Made by a program: the position numbers and the translations under genes. The notes beneath the pieces were generated by a model. The model ran no database searches and had not been told where the DNA came from. It saw only the letters and a list, made by a program, of their open reading frames with translations. Of a DNA stretch of 64,000 nt, positions 17,821-26,572 are shown one piece after another. The stretch covers positions 1 to 64,000 of the forward strand of contig JAPWUV010000007.1 of assembly GCA_028275345.1 (NCBI GenBank). Reading direction: 5' to 3'. The DNA comes from a bacterium (GTDB taxonomy: Bacteria > Zhuqueibacterota > Zhuqueibacteria > Oleimicrobiales > Geothermoviventaceae). The first letter of the stretch is position 1; every line of letters begins with the position of its first letter.

Positions 17821-18563
17821 GAGCGCCGAAATCGGAAGGAGACGTCGAGGAGTTTTCCGACGCCCTTCGTTGGCTATCCGAACGGAAGGCGGGGCTTCGT
17901 GCTTTTCCGGAGCTCGAAGAGATCTTTCGGGCCTTTTGGGAGGAGCACCCGGAACTGCGAGCCACCGTCGGTTCCCTTTTGAAAGCCTTCTGGACGTTAA
18001 GGGAAGCCTTCGGCAACGGGCACCGCCTGTTCCTCTGCGGAAATGGAGGCAGTTTTGCAGATGCCCTCCACATCTCGGGCGAGTTGATGAAATCCTACCT
18101 GCGCGCTCGGCCCCTGCCGGAAGAGCACCGCACCGCCCTCCGGGCCCTGGGCGGAGAGGAGCTGGCCGATTCCCTGCAACCTGGGCTCCCCGCCATCGTC
18201 CTCGGGCTCAACCACTCCCTGCTCTCGGCCTTGGAGAATGACGTGCCGGTGCCGAGGATCGGCTTCGCGCAGGAACTCTATTGCCTGGGGCGAAAGGGCG
18301 ACGTGTTGCTGGGGATCAGCACGAGCGGGCGAGCGGTGAACGTGCTCCACGCCGTTAAGGTGGCGAAGCTAAGGGAGATGGGCACGATTGCCATGACAGG
18401 GCGGGAAGGCGGGCCCCTGGCCGAGCAGGTGGATTGCGCGATTCGCGTACCCGCTGCGGAGACGCGTCGGGCGCAGGAAATGCATCAGGCTGTGTACCAC
18501 ACCCTTTGCGCCATGCTGGAGGCCGAGTTCTTCCCTGACAGAGGGACTCTCCCCCCGCCCTGA
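17817..18563 (+). CDS. SIS-domain phosphosugar isomerase, GmhA-like
   Basis: 248 residues; the GTG start overlaps the previous stop (GTGA). The core matches sedoheptulose-7-phosphate isomerase: FLCGNGGSFADALHISGELMKSY, then KGDVLLGISTSGRAVNVLHAV and MGTIAMTGREGGPLAEQVDCAIRVP, ending with QEMHQAVYHTLCAMLEAEF. Compared with GmhA there is an N-terminal extension of roughly 40 residues and a short insert (EEHRTALRALGGEELADSLQ). It probably isomerises a C7 ketose phosphate for ADP-heptose synthesis. The HldE-like and HAD genes for the following steps lie about 5 kb downstream on the other strand. Confidence 0.82.
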   Translation: MRAPKSEGDVEEFSDALRWLSERKAGLRAFPELEEIFRAFWEEHPELRATVGSLLKAFWTLREAFGNGHRLFLCGNGGSFADALHISGELMKSYLRARPLPEEHRTALRALGGEELADSLQPGLPAIVLGLNHSLLSALENDVPVPRIGFAQELYCLGRKGDVLLGISTSGRAVNVLHAVKVAKLREMGTIAMTGREGGPLAEQVDCAIRVPAAETRRAQEMHQAVYHTLCAMLEAEFFPDRGTLPPP

Positions 18564-18599
18564 AGGCGGCGCGACCCTGCTCCCGGGAGGGAAGGCCAA

Positions 18600-19796
18600 A
18601 TGAGTTGGCTACGAATTCCGTTGGCCATTGTCGGTGGCTACCTGATCGGGTCCATTTCGACGGCCTACTGGGTGGCCCGGTGGGGCGCGGGGATCGACAT
18701 CCGGGAGCACGGAGACGGCAACGCTGGCACGGTCAATGTCTCGAAAGTGCTGGGTCTCAAGGCCGGCCTTGTGGTGGCCGTGGTGGACCTTTCGAAGGGG
18801 CTGGTTGCCTATGCCGTAGCGCGGTGGATGGGTTTGAACCTGTGGGTCGCTTACGCTGCGGGCTTCGCCGCTATCGTCGGGCACATCGCCCCGTTCTATC
18901 TCGGCTTTCGCGGAGGGCAGGGGGCCGCGACGGCCACCGGGTTGCTCCTCTATTCTCTGGGCCAGTGCCTGTGGCGGGGGTGGCTGCCGCTGGGGGACTT
19001 GGCTTTCCTGGCTTGGGTTGTTGCGGTCTTCGGTTGGATTAGCCTGAAGGGCGAGGTGATCGCCTGCGCGGTCCTGCCTTTGCTCGCCGCGGAGCTAATC
19101 CTTCGGCTCCCTGCGAATCCGGTCACGCGCGTCGCAGCTCTCCTCGCGCTTTTCCTTCTGGGCGTGAGCCTCACCAATCTGTTCCATCGCAAGGTCCTCG
19201 TGCTGCGAAGAGAGGTCCGCGAAGGGATCAAATGGGGCCGGTTTGGGCTTCGGCCCGCGGCAATGGCTTTCCCGGCAGCGGAACAATGGCTGGGTAGCCG
19301 CACCGGCGTTGGTCTCGTCACCGCAGTGACGTTGGCGGCGTTGGCGGGCGATGCCCTCCGCTTGGCCCGACGGAGCGTGGCCTCCGCAGCCTGGAGCCGC
19401 ATCAGGGTGATCCTGAAAGACAAGGAAGCCCATCGCTTCTCCTCGATCTCCTTGTTTCTCCTGGCGTGTACAATCACGCTGGTGGTGTTCCCACTGCCGA
19501 TCGCTTGGCTAGCGCTGCTTTACTTGATCTTCGGCGACATGTGCGGCAAGTTCTTCGGCCTGCAGTACGGGCGACACCCGTTCTTCCACAAGACGGTGGA
19601 GGGCACTCTGGCTTGCTTTGCGGCTTGCACCATCGTCTCTTTCTGGGTGGCGCCCGCGGTGGGTGTGCCTTTCGCCGTGGCCGTTGCAGGGGCATTCGGG
19701 GCGACGGCAGCCGAAGCCCTTCCCCTCGGTGTGGACGACAACCTGAGCATGTCCTTGGTCTCCGGCGCTACCATGTACGGACTGCTTTACCTGTGA
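18600..19796 (+). CDS. Fusion of PlsY-type glycerol-3-phosphate acyltransferase and CTP-dependent lipid kinase domain
   Basis: 398 residues, ATG start. Residues 1-200 are PlsY-like: GGYLIGSISTAYWVARW, HGDGNAGTVNVSKVLG (the GNxGxxN motif) and GHIAPFYLGFRGGQGAATATG, with several helices. PlsY transfers acyl from acyl-phosphate to glycerol-3-phosphate. The second half (about 240-398) resembles the dolichol/phytol/diacylglycerol kinase family that uses CTP: EAHRFSSISLF, IFGDMCGKFFGLQYGRH, FHKTVEGTLACF, AAEALPLGVDDNLSMSL. A single chain combining lipid acylation and CTP-dependent kinase activity is not an arrangement that I know. It follows the SIS gene by 36 nt. Confidence 0.75.
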   Translation: MSWLRIPLAIVGGYLIGSISTAYWVARWGAGIDIREHGDGNAGTVNVSKVLGLKAGLVVAVVDLSKGLVAYAVARWMGLNLWVAYAAGFAAIVGHIAPFYLGFRGGQGAATATGLLLYSLGQCLWRGWLPLGDLAFLAWVVAVFGWISLKGEVIACAVLPLLAAELILRLPANPVTRVAALLALFLLGVSLTNLFHRKVLVLRREVREGIKWGRFGLRPAAMAFPAAEQWLGSRTGVGLVTAVTLAALAGDALRLARRSVASAAWSRIRVILKDKEAHRFSSISLFLLACTITLVVFPLPIAWLALLYLIFGDMCGKFFGLQYGRHPFFHKTVEGTLACFAACTIVSFWVAPAVGVPFAVAVAGAFGATAAEALPLGVDDNLSMSLVSGATMYGLLYL

Positions 19797-19911
19797 AGCT
19801 CCGGGAGCGATGTTTGGGCGCCGGCTCTTTCGAACTGAGCGGGCACGAGGTCGTACAACAAGTGTGGCTGATGGTGCGCCAATTGACGGGCCAAGAGGCT
19901 GGAGGTCGGCC

Positions 19912-20769
19912 ATGAGGAGCAAGATCGCCGTGTTGGCAGGAGTCCTCGTCGTTTGGGGGTGTGCGTCCCGATCGTCCTTGGTGAGCAATCAGACCTACTA
20001 CGAGCTTGAGCCCGTGAAGGCGCTCGACATTGATCAATCTCTTCTCCCGGTCAACCTGGTGGTACGCGTGCACAACGTGGCCGATATGGGCTCGAGCTAC
20101 AAGAACCGCTTTGAGCTGAAGGTGAATGGCCGGCTCATTGCTCCCGTCACAGAGGTGAGCAACGTCCAGAGCGATTACGAGTACCAGCTGAAGCTCAAGC
20201 CCGGCTACTACGAGGTGAAAGGGACCTATTTCGGCGCCGGGGGCTGGTCGGAGGAGCGCGCCGAAGTGCGCACGCGCGATTTGGTCCGCATTGAGCCGGG
20301 GAGAAGGACGATTCTGGAAGCTTGGATCCGCAAGAATTGGGACGGCACGCCGGCCGAAAAGGTGATGTTCTTCGACGTCAGCTACCAGCCGATCACCGAA
20401 AGCGGGGCGGGGCCGGGAACAGGTCCGGCGCCGGGTGTCCGGGGCGAGAGGGAGACCGCCATGGCTTCTCAGCCTCCTGTGGAGGTGACCGTGCCCACAG
20501 GGGTGCAGCTCTCGCGGCCTGGTGCCTCGGCGATCCTGCGCAATCGACCCGTGATGATCCAGATCAACACGGATCCCGATCATTGCGACGTGATCGTGGA
20601 TGACCAGGCTGTCGGGCAGTCGCCGCTTCAAATCTGGATCGATAGCTCCACAAGCCACGTGATCCAAATCAGTCGTCCCGGCTACCGGACTGCCATCCGC
20701 TACCTGGATGCCTCTCGTCTGGCTGGAGAGGAGAAGATCACGCTGATCGAGAGGCTGGAGAAGGAATAG
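19912..20769 (+). CDS. PEGA-like lipoprotein
   Basis: About 285 residues from ATG 19912 (GGAGGTCGGCC just upstream). Signal peptide with lipobox: VLAGVLVVWGCAS. The mature protein has beta-rich segments (ELKVNGRLIAPVTEV, YQLKLKPGYYEVKGTYF), a Gly/Pro linker near 165-180, then QINTDPDHCDVIVDDQAVGQSPLQIWI and HVIQISRPGYRTAIRYL, the pattern of a PEGA domain (dPpga.V.vdg...G.tP). Such lipoproteins are cell-envelope proteins; no enzymatic motif is seen. Confidence 0.75.
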   Translation: MRSKIAVLAGVLVVWGCASRSSLVSNQTYYELEPVKALDIDQSLLPVNLVVRVHNVADMGSSYKNRFELKVNGRLIAPVTEVSNVQSDYEYQLKLKPGYYEVKGTYFGAGGWSEERAEVRTRDLVRIEPGRRTILEAWIRKNWDGTPAEKVMFFDVSYQPITESGAGPGTGPAPGVRGERETAMASQPPVEVTVPTGVQLSRPGASAILRNRPVMIQINTDPDHCDVIVDDQAVGQSPLQIWIDSSTSHVIQISRPGYRTAIRYLDASRLAGEEKITLIERLEKE

Positions 20770-20900
20770 ACCCGCCGACTCAGCTCGGATTTGAGTTGGG
20801 CAACTGTGATCCTCGAGGTCCCACGGGCCGAGCGAGGGCCGGACTTCGCGCGCGGGAGAGGTGGAGCCTTTGGGCACATCGGAGAAGCGTCGGAGATCGG

Positions 20901-21902
20901 ATGAAGGTCGTGGCCATTGACTACCTCGACTACGACGCGGCGTGGGAGCGCGAGCAGCTTCGGGATCTACCGGTCGAATTCCTCGACTACCATCCTGCTC
21001 ACGGGGAAGACCCGCATCTGACGGAGCGAGCCCGAGATGCGGAGATCCTGGTGGTGGCAGCGGCAAGGGTCAGCCGGGAAGAACTTGAGCAGCTGGAGAG
21101 GCTCCGACTGATCATTCGCCTCGGGGTGGGGGTAGATAACGTGGACGTCGTGGCGGCCACGGAGCGGGGAGTGATCGTGGCTAACATGCCGGGTTTCTGC
21201 ACGCGCGAGGTCGCCGAGCATGCAGCCATGCTCATCCTGGCATGCGCCCGACGCGTGCGCGGATGTCAAGAGGCCATGACCAAAGGCCTCTGGAGCCGAG
21301 AGGCCACGGAGGCGCCAAAGTTGCTGGCGGGTAAGACGCTCGGAGTGGTCGGATGCGGCCGGATCGGCAGCGAGTTGCTTCGCCTGATGCGGAGCTGGGA
21401 GTTCCGGCGCATAGTGTACGATCCGTACGTGGCCGAGCGCCGCATCCGGCGGCTCGGTGCCCAACGCGTGGACTTCGAGGAGCTTCTCGCCGCAAGCGAC
21501 ATCATCTCGGTCCACGCCCCCCTCACGGACGAAACGCGCGGCATGTTCGGACGCCAGGCGTTCTCGCGCATGAAGCAAGGGGTTATCTTCGTGAACACCG
21601 CCCGCGGGGCCATCGTCGATGAATCAGCCCTTCTCGAGGCCCTCCGCTCCGGAAGGGTGGCATGTGCCGGGCTGGATGTGTTTGAGAAGGAACCCCTTCC
21701 GTCGGATAGCCCCCTTTTCCGACATCCCCACGTGATCCTGACGCCTCACATCGCCTGGTACTCCGAGCAGTCGGAGAGCCGTCAAAGGGCCTGGGTGGTG
21801 GAGGATATCCGGCGCTTCGTCGCCGGACGTCGCCCCCGGCATGTCGTGAACCCGGAGGTCTTCGCTCCCCGACGTGCCCGGCGGAGCCAGAAGCGGGGGT
21901 AA
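20901..21902 (+). CDS. D-isomer-specific 2-hydroxyacid dehydrogenase (SerA/CtBP-like)
   Basis: About 333 residues from ATG 20901. NAD-binding GCGRIGSELLRLMRSW, substrate/catalytic motifs RLGVGVDNVDV, NTARGAIVDESAL (Arg), FEKEPLPSDSPLF (Glu) and VILTPHIAWYS (His) are all present. It lacks the ACT domain of many SerA proteins, so it could be a phosphoglycerate dehydrogenase or a 2-keto-sugar-acid reductase, which would fit the uronate context. Last plus-strand gene of the 20-kb block; a small hairpin follows. Confidence 0.9.
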   Translation: MKVVAIDYLDYDAAWEREQLRDLPVEFLDYHPAHGEDPHLTERARDAEILVVAAARVSREELEQLERLRLIIRLGVGVDNVDVVAATERGVIVANMPGFCTREVAEHAAMLILACARRVRGCQEAMTKGLWSREATEAPKLLAGKTLGVVGCGRIGSELLRLMRSWEFRRIVYDPYVAERRIRRLGAQRVDFEELLAASDIISVHAPLTDETRGMFGRQAFSRMKQGVIFVNTARGAIVDESALLEALRSGRVACAGLDVFEKEPLPSDSPLFRHPHVILTPHIAWYSEQSESRQRAWVVEDIRRFVAGRRPRHVVNPEVFAPRRARRSQKRG

Positions 21903-21906
21903 ACTC

Positions 21907-21924
21907 CTCCGAAGACACGGAGGT
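21907..21924 (+). terminator. Possible weak terminator after the dehydrogenase gene
   Basis: CCTCCG (21907-21912), a 6-nt loop, then CGGAGG (21919-21924) and TCGTTTCCG. The stem is short and the T-run is only three bases, so this is a weak candidate for the end of the glycan operon. Confidence 0.3.
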
Positions 21925-22770
21925 CGTTTCCGCTTGGCCAGACGAGCGGGCTGAGGGGCGCCGCGTCCCTTGGTCCGGAGGCGACGACCGCTTAGCCCTT
22001 TCCATCAGAGTCGTGCGAGCCGCCGGCTTGCGCCAAGAATTCGGAGCGTGCCGGAGGATCGATCTCCGGCATCGCGTCTCTCGGCTCCGCGCACCGAAGG
22101 CGTCCCCGGCGCCTGCTCCCGCGCCCGCGAGCCTTCGCGTCTACGGCAGTTACTGGATGACCCCGGGGGTTCCCTGAGCGAGGCATGACAGTGCCGCCCT
22201 GCGAGGCCCGGCTTTGCGCGGCCGGGGGCGGCAAAGTTCTACCGTCGGCCTCTTGAGCTGGTCTTGCAAAGGTTGGCCCAGGTTTTGGTTCGAAATGAAG
22301 TTCCCGCGGGGTTCGCGGCGAGGCGACTGCCTGCTCGCTGGACGGCGGGCGGGGGATGTCCAGCTTCCCGGGCGGGGCGGAGATGCGCGCCACTGCCCGC
22401 TGCCCGGTTCGCCGTCTCTGCGGCAAAACGGAGCTCCGAATTGCTCAGGTGCGCGCCTTGCACTCGATTCGAGCAGGCCCCGTCCGGCCGTACCGGTCGA
22501 GGCTTCGGCGCTTCGTGCGCGAGACCGGCCACTCCGTATTGGGCATCCCGCATGGAGCATCACGAAGAGGAGAGGCCTTAGCAAGTCCCGTTCTCCGGCA
22601 GTTGCTCGGAGCGCTTTCTGGCTTAAACCCGCCGATCCGTCGGCAGCAAAGCCGTCGCCCCGGGCATTTGCCCTTGCTTGGGGCGTTGGCTCCCGTGATC
22701 CGGAGGGTAGCTTCAGGCAGAACTCCGTGGTGGCCTGGGGAACTCAGGTAATGGCGCCGTTCCCCGCTGG
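21925..22770. other. Long intergenic region without a recognisable gene
   Basis: About 850 nt between the end of the plus-strand block and the end of the HAD gene (convergent). Several frames stay open because of high G+C, but none has a family motif, a ribosome binding site or plausible residue composition (they are rich in Arg, Pro, Gly and Ser). Could be the remnant of a lost gene. I see no tRNA or repeat in it. Confidence 0.45.
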
Positions 22771-23613
22771 TCATTCGGAGAACAGGTAGTCAATGAGTGT
22801 GGCCTGCTCCCGGAAGTCTGGGACGAGGATGTGGGCGCCGGCTTTGCGGAGGCGCCGGACTTTGGCGCGATTCCAGCCGTAGCCTCGCATTTCGTCGGAA
22901 GCCACCCCAATGGCGATGGCGCCGAATTGCCGTGCGAGGCTGATCTCCACCGGACCATCTCCGAACACAGCCAGTTCCGGTCCGGAAAGCCTGTGTTCCT
23001 CGATGAGCCTCCGCATCACCTTCTCCTTGTTCGATTCCTCGTACGTACGCAATGCCCCGTAGATGCCGTGGAAGTATTCGGCGATGCCGAGCTCCTGCGC
23101 TTCCCGAAGTACGTCCGCCAGGTCGGTGCCGCTGGCAGCGTACAAGGTCACGCCACGTGCGCGCAGAGCCCGCAGCAGCTCCACGCTTCCACGGAGCAGG
23201 AAATCCTCCCGCTTCTTCTCGCCGCGGTGGATCATGTCCAGCCGTTCCGTGACCGGACGCAGGAGCCGTGCGTTGTAGATTTGTTTGTAGCCCCAGGGGT
23301 CGAGAATCCGGTCCTGCGGCACAAGTCCGTATTCGCGCACGAACTGCACTAGCTTTTCCATTTGGAGGATCGTCTGGACCCCGGTGGACTCCTCAATGTA
23401 TTCCCGGACACGCCTGCGGATCTCCTCGGTGGGCGGATTGTCCCCGCAGATCATCTCGATCATCAGGGGTTCCATGATCCGCTGCCAACCTTCGCGGAGG
23501 AGGCTCAGGGTGCCGTCGAAGTCGAACAACGCGAAGTGAATCCTCCCCCGGGGGAAGCCCGGATCGAGGATGAGGATATTCTGCCCGAGTCTTTGGATTC
23601 CGGTCTGTGCCAT
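22771..23613 (-). CDS. HAD-superfamily phosphatase (candidate heptose-phosphate phosphatase)
   Basis: About 280 residues from ATG 23613. HAD motif I is FALFDFDGTLSLLREGW, motif II LYAASGTDLADVL, the Lys is in EESNKEKVMRRL, and motif IV is LAVFGDGPVEISLARQFGAIAIGVA. The helical cap is long (residues 45-150), unlike the compact GmhB. It lies 62 nt downstream of the HldE-like gene on the same strand, so it could take the place of GmhB and remove the phosphate between the kinase and nucleotidyltransferase steps. That role is inferred from position only. Confidence 0.8.
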   Translation of the reverse strand: MAQTGIQRLGQNILILDPGFPRGRIHFALFDFDGTLSLLREGWQRIMEPLMIEMICGDNPPTEEIRRRVREYIEESTGVQTILQMEKLVQFVREYGLVPQDRILDPWGYKQIYNARLLRPVTERLDMIHRGEKKREDFLLRGSVELLRALRARGVTLYAASGTDLADVLREAQELGIAEYFHGIYGALRTYEESNKEKVMRRLIEEHRLSGPELAVFGDGPVEISLARQFGAIAIGVASDEMRGYGWNRAKVRRLRKAGAHILVPDFREQATLIDYLFSE

Positions 23614-23675
23614 TGGTGCGGTCCCTGTCCGCTGGGGAGGAAATTGCGCCCGCTGAATCCGACGTCCCAATGGGG

Positions 23676-25181
23676 CTATTTCGAGGTGTTGCTCTCGGTG
23701 TACGCGGCGAGGATCCGACGGATCAATTCGGTGGTGGACATCCCTTCCACGCCCGGGAGCAATGCGATCTCTCCGCCGTATCCCTCGACGATGCGGCGCT
23801 CTTCCTGGTTGATCGTGTCCACGGTGTAGTCGCCGCCCTTGACGTACACATCGGGCTTCAGTTCCGCGATGATGTCCTTGGGGGAAGGATCATCGAAAAT
23901 GAGCACGTAATCGATGCAGCTCAGAGAAGCCAAAAGCCGCGCCCGCTGGGCCTGGTGGACAATGGGACGTCCCGGGCCTTTGGTCGCCCGCACGGAGGCA
24001 TCGCTATTGATGCCGACGATCAGGAGGTCTCCAAGCTGCTTGGCCTTTTCGAGGTAGAGGATGTGTCCCACATGCAGCAGGTCGAAGCACCCGTTCGTCC
24101 ACACCACGCGGAGGCCACGGCGCTTCGCGTTGGCCACGATCTGTCGAAGCTGTCCCAGACTGACGATCTTTTCGGCCTGTAGAGCTGCCGTCCTGCGCTG
24201 TTCGTAACGCAGGAGCTCCTGCGGATGGACCACGGCTCTTCCGGGGAGAGTGACGCTGAGGCTTGCAGCGCGAAGGGCCAATTCGGCCGCCGACCTCCAG
24301 TTCATCCCGGCGCCGAGGGCCATGGCCAGCACGGACGAAACCGTTTCCCCGGCTCCAGTCACATCGAACACCGGGACCGCCTCGACGGGTAGGAGGAAGG
24401 TGCCTTCGTCTTCCACCGCCGCGATTGCCGGTTGGGATCCCCTCGTCAGGAGGAGGCAGCGGACGCCACACCGAGCGCGAAGATTCTCGGCCAGAGCAAT
24501 GCCTTCTTCCTCATCCCGCGGCAGTTTGCCGGCCGCTTGCGCCGCCTCCTCCACGTTCAGCACTAGAGCATCGAGGCTTCGTGCGCTGAGGGCCTGGCTC
24601 TGCAAATCCCCGACGACCACGGGAGGCCGATCCGCGCGTTTCTCCAGCTCGTGGTACACACCTCCGGGGACGAGGCCAAACCCCTGTTCCACAAGGAGAA
24701 CGGCATCCAGCGTTGGGAGGCGTTGGCGCAAGGTCAGCTGGAATTCGCCCTGTTCCTTCTCCGGGAGCCGTGGGCTTGGGTTTTCCCGCAGGCGGAAGGC
24801 TTCGTGCGGCGCCTCACGCTGGGACATGGCCAGGACCCTCGTCACGACCGGCGTGGCAAGCCCGGCGACGCGGAGGAGCGTCGGGAGAATGCCGCGTTCC
24901 TCCAAGAGCTGGCCGGCGATTCGGCCCGGTTCGTCGTCTCCAGCAAAAGCCAGGACTTCCACCTGACAGCCGAACGCGGCCAGAATCTCCGCGGCATAGC
25001 CCGCGCCGCCAAGCAGATGCCGACGACTCTCCACCTCGAGCACGGGAGTGGGGCCCTCTGCCGCTACCCCTGTCATGCGTCCCAGCAGGACCCGCTCGAG
25101 GAAGAGGTCGCCCACGACCGCCACTCGAAGTTTCCGGAAACGCTCGAGCTGCTGCGAGAGGGTCCCCTCCACGGTGCTCAC
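23676..25181 (-). CDS. hldE: HldE-like bifunctional sugar kinase / nucleotidyltransferase
   Basis: About 501 residues. The GTG at 25181 is chosen because GGAGGT lies 7 nt upstream; the frame stays open into the MFS gene. Residues 1-325: PfkB/ribokinase fold (RVAVVGDLFLERV, LLGGAGYAAEILAAFGC). The ATP/catalytic motif reads DVTGAGETVSS, with Glu where PfkB kinases have the catalytic Asp. Residues 355-501: nucleotidyltransferase with TNGCFDLLHVGHILYLEKAK (HxGH), VGINSDASVR and GGDYTVDTI. Together these are the two halves of HldE, which makes ADP-heptose from heptose-7-phosphate. Operon: MFS, this gene, HAD phosphatase. Confidence 0.85.
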   Translation of the reverse strand: MSTVEGTLSQQLERFRKLRVAVVGDLFLERVLLGRMTGVAAEGPTPVLEVESRRHLLGGAGYAAEILAAFGCQVEVLAFAGDDEPGRIAGQLLEERGILPTLLRVAGLATPVVTRVLAMSQREAPHEAFRLRENPSPRLPEKEQGEFQLTLRQRLPTLDAVLLVEQGFGLVPGGVYHELEKRADRPPVVVGDLQSQALSARSLDALVLNVEEAAQAAGKLPRDEEEGIALAENLRARCGVRCLLLTRGSQPAIAAVEDEGTFLLPVEAVPVFDVTGAGETVSSVLAMALGAGMNWRSAAELALRAASLSVTLPGRAVVHPQELLRYEQRRTAALQAEKIVSLGQLRQIVANAKRRGLRVVWTNGCFDLLHVGHILYLEKAKQLGDLLIVGINSDASVRATKGPGRPIVHQAQRARLLASLSCIDYVLIFDDPSPKDIIAELKPDVYVKGGDYTVDTINQEERRIVEGYGGEIALLPGVEGMSTTELIRRILAAYTESNTSK

Positions 25182-25243
25182 CCGTCTTACCTCCACGTTT
25201 TCTGAGTCACCCGCTGAGATGGTTCCCAATGCATTGCCCCTGT

Positions 25244-26572
25244 CTAACTTTGGACGCCGGGTCGTTCCAATTGGCCGCCCGCGCGGGCGTCGGCCTGCTT
25301 CAGCAAGAGAGCGAAGAGAAGCCCCACCACGCCGAGCCCGGCGAACATGATCATGCTGGCCGTGTATGTATGCGTGGCATCTCGTAGCAGCCCATTGAGT
25401 GCGGGGAAAAGCGCCAGACCGATGTTCTGGATCATGGTCATCAGGCCGAAGGCCGTGCCTACCCTCTCCTCGGGCACGATCAGGGGGACGGATGGCCACA
25501 TCGCCGCTGGGACGAGAACGAAGGCGGCTCCCAGCAGGATCATCGGGAAGGCGGGGTAGATGTGAGTGAGCCCCATCGCCAGGTGGCTCGGGATCATCAA
25601 GAGGGAGCCGAGGATCATCAGGCTTGCGCGACGGCCAACCCGATCCACAAGCCGCCCCGCGAACGGCGCCAGTAGCATCGAGGCGAAGATGATGATGGAG
25701 CTAATTCCACCCGCCGTGCCGAACATGTGCAGGAAGTTGTTGAATACCTTGTGAAGGAAACCGCCGGTAGCCTCGGCGAATCGGGGGATTCCCCATTTGT
25801 CGACGAAGAAGTCGGTGGAAAGCGCCGTGAACGGGAAGATCGCTGAGTAGAAGGTGACGCAGAGCAGAGCCACGTACCAGTAGGATGTGGGGAAGGCACG
25901 GATGTCCCGCAGCTGGATGCTCTCGTGCGCGGACTCGTCCCGGAGCCCGAGCACTTTCTCGCCTCGCTTGTCCATCACGACGTAGCAAAGGTTTCCGAGG
26001 AGGGAGATCAGGCACAATAGGGCGGCGGCGAAAAGCGCGTAGCGGTAACTCCCGAACTGGGCCGTGATGAGCTCGCCGGTATTGAATGCGAAGAGCGTTC
26101 CGAGCCGGCTCACCGTGAGGGTGATCCCGAAGGAAAGCGCCAATTCCTTTTGCCGGAACCACCTGGCGAGCATGGCGCTCTGAGCCACGATCAAAGGTTC
26201 GGAGCCGGCGCCGAAGATGAATCGGCCCACGAAGAAGACCGGGAGCGAACGCGCCACCCAAACCAGCGCTGAACCCGCAAACACCAAGGTGGAGAAGAGC
26301 AGGCTGGCCTTCCGGGTGCCGAGGTGGTCAATGAGGAGGCCTCCGACGAAGACCGAGAGGATCGCCGCCACGCTGTACATCGTGTAAAAAGCTCCCACCG
26401 TCCCGCGGGCTCCGCCCAGTTCCTCCACCAATGTGGGCGCGATAGCCCCCACGATGTCGTACGCGAAGTAGCTTCCGAAAGAAAGGGACGCGATGAAAAG
26501 CAGAGTCGTGAATCGGTACAGCGGGCGTGTGGGGTGAAAGAGGCCGGGCCGTTGCTGTGGGGTCGAGTTCAT
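25244..26572 (-). CDS. MFS transporter
   Basis: About 442 residues from ATG 26572, with GGAGGAG close upstream. Twelve hydrophobic segments. The motif-A-like loop GGLLIDHLGTRKASLL lies between helices 2 and 3, and a second copy, FAGRLVDRVGRRASLM, lies after helix 8. RFIFGAGSEPLIVAQSAMLARWF is the helix 4-5 region. It resembles OFA/nitrate-type or organic-anion MFS carriers. It heads a minus-strand operon with the HldE-like and HAD genes, so it may move a sugar or sugar acid. Substrate not predictable. Confidence 0.88.
   Translation of the reverse strand: MNSTPQQRPGLFHPTRPLYRFTTLLFIASLSFGSYFAYDIVGAIAPTLVEELGGARGTVGAFYTMYSVAAILSVFVGGLLIDHLGTRKASLLFSTLVFAGSALVWVARSLPVFFVGRFIFGAGSEPLIVAQSAMLARWFRQKELALSFGITLTVSRLGTLFAFNTGELITAQFGSYRYALFAAALLCLISLLGNLCYVVMDKRGEKVLGLRDESAHESIQLRDIRAFPTSYWYVALLCVTFYSAIFPFTALSTDFFVDKWGIPRFAEATGGFLHKVFNNFLHMFGTAGGISSIIIFASMLLAPFAGRLVDRVGRRASLMILGSLLMIPSHLAMGLTHIYPAFPMILLGAAFVLVPAAMWPSVPLIVPEERVGTAFGLMTMIQNIGLALFPALNGLLRDATHTYTASMIMFAGLGVVGLLFALLLKQADARAGGQLERPGVQS

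Noticed and set aside
22214-22789. 191-codon plus-strand open frame in the long intergenic region
   Set aside because: Arg/Ser/Pro-rich without motifs, no ribosome binding site, and it ends inside the HAD gene on the other strand.
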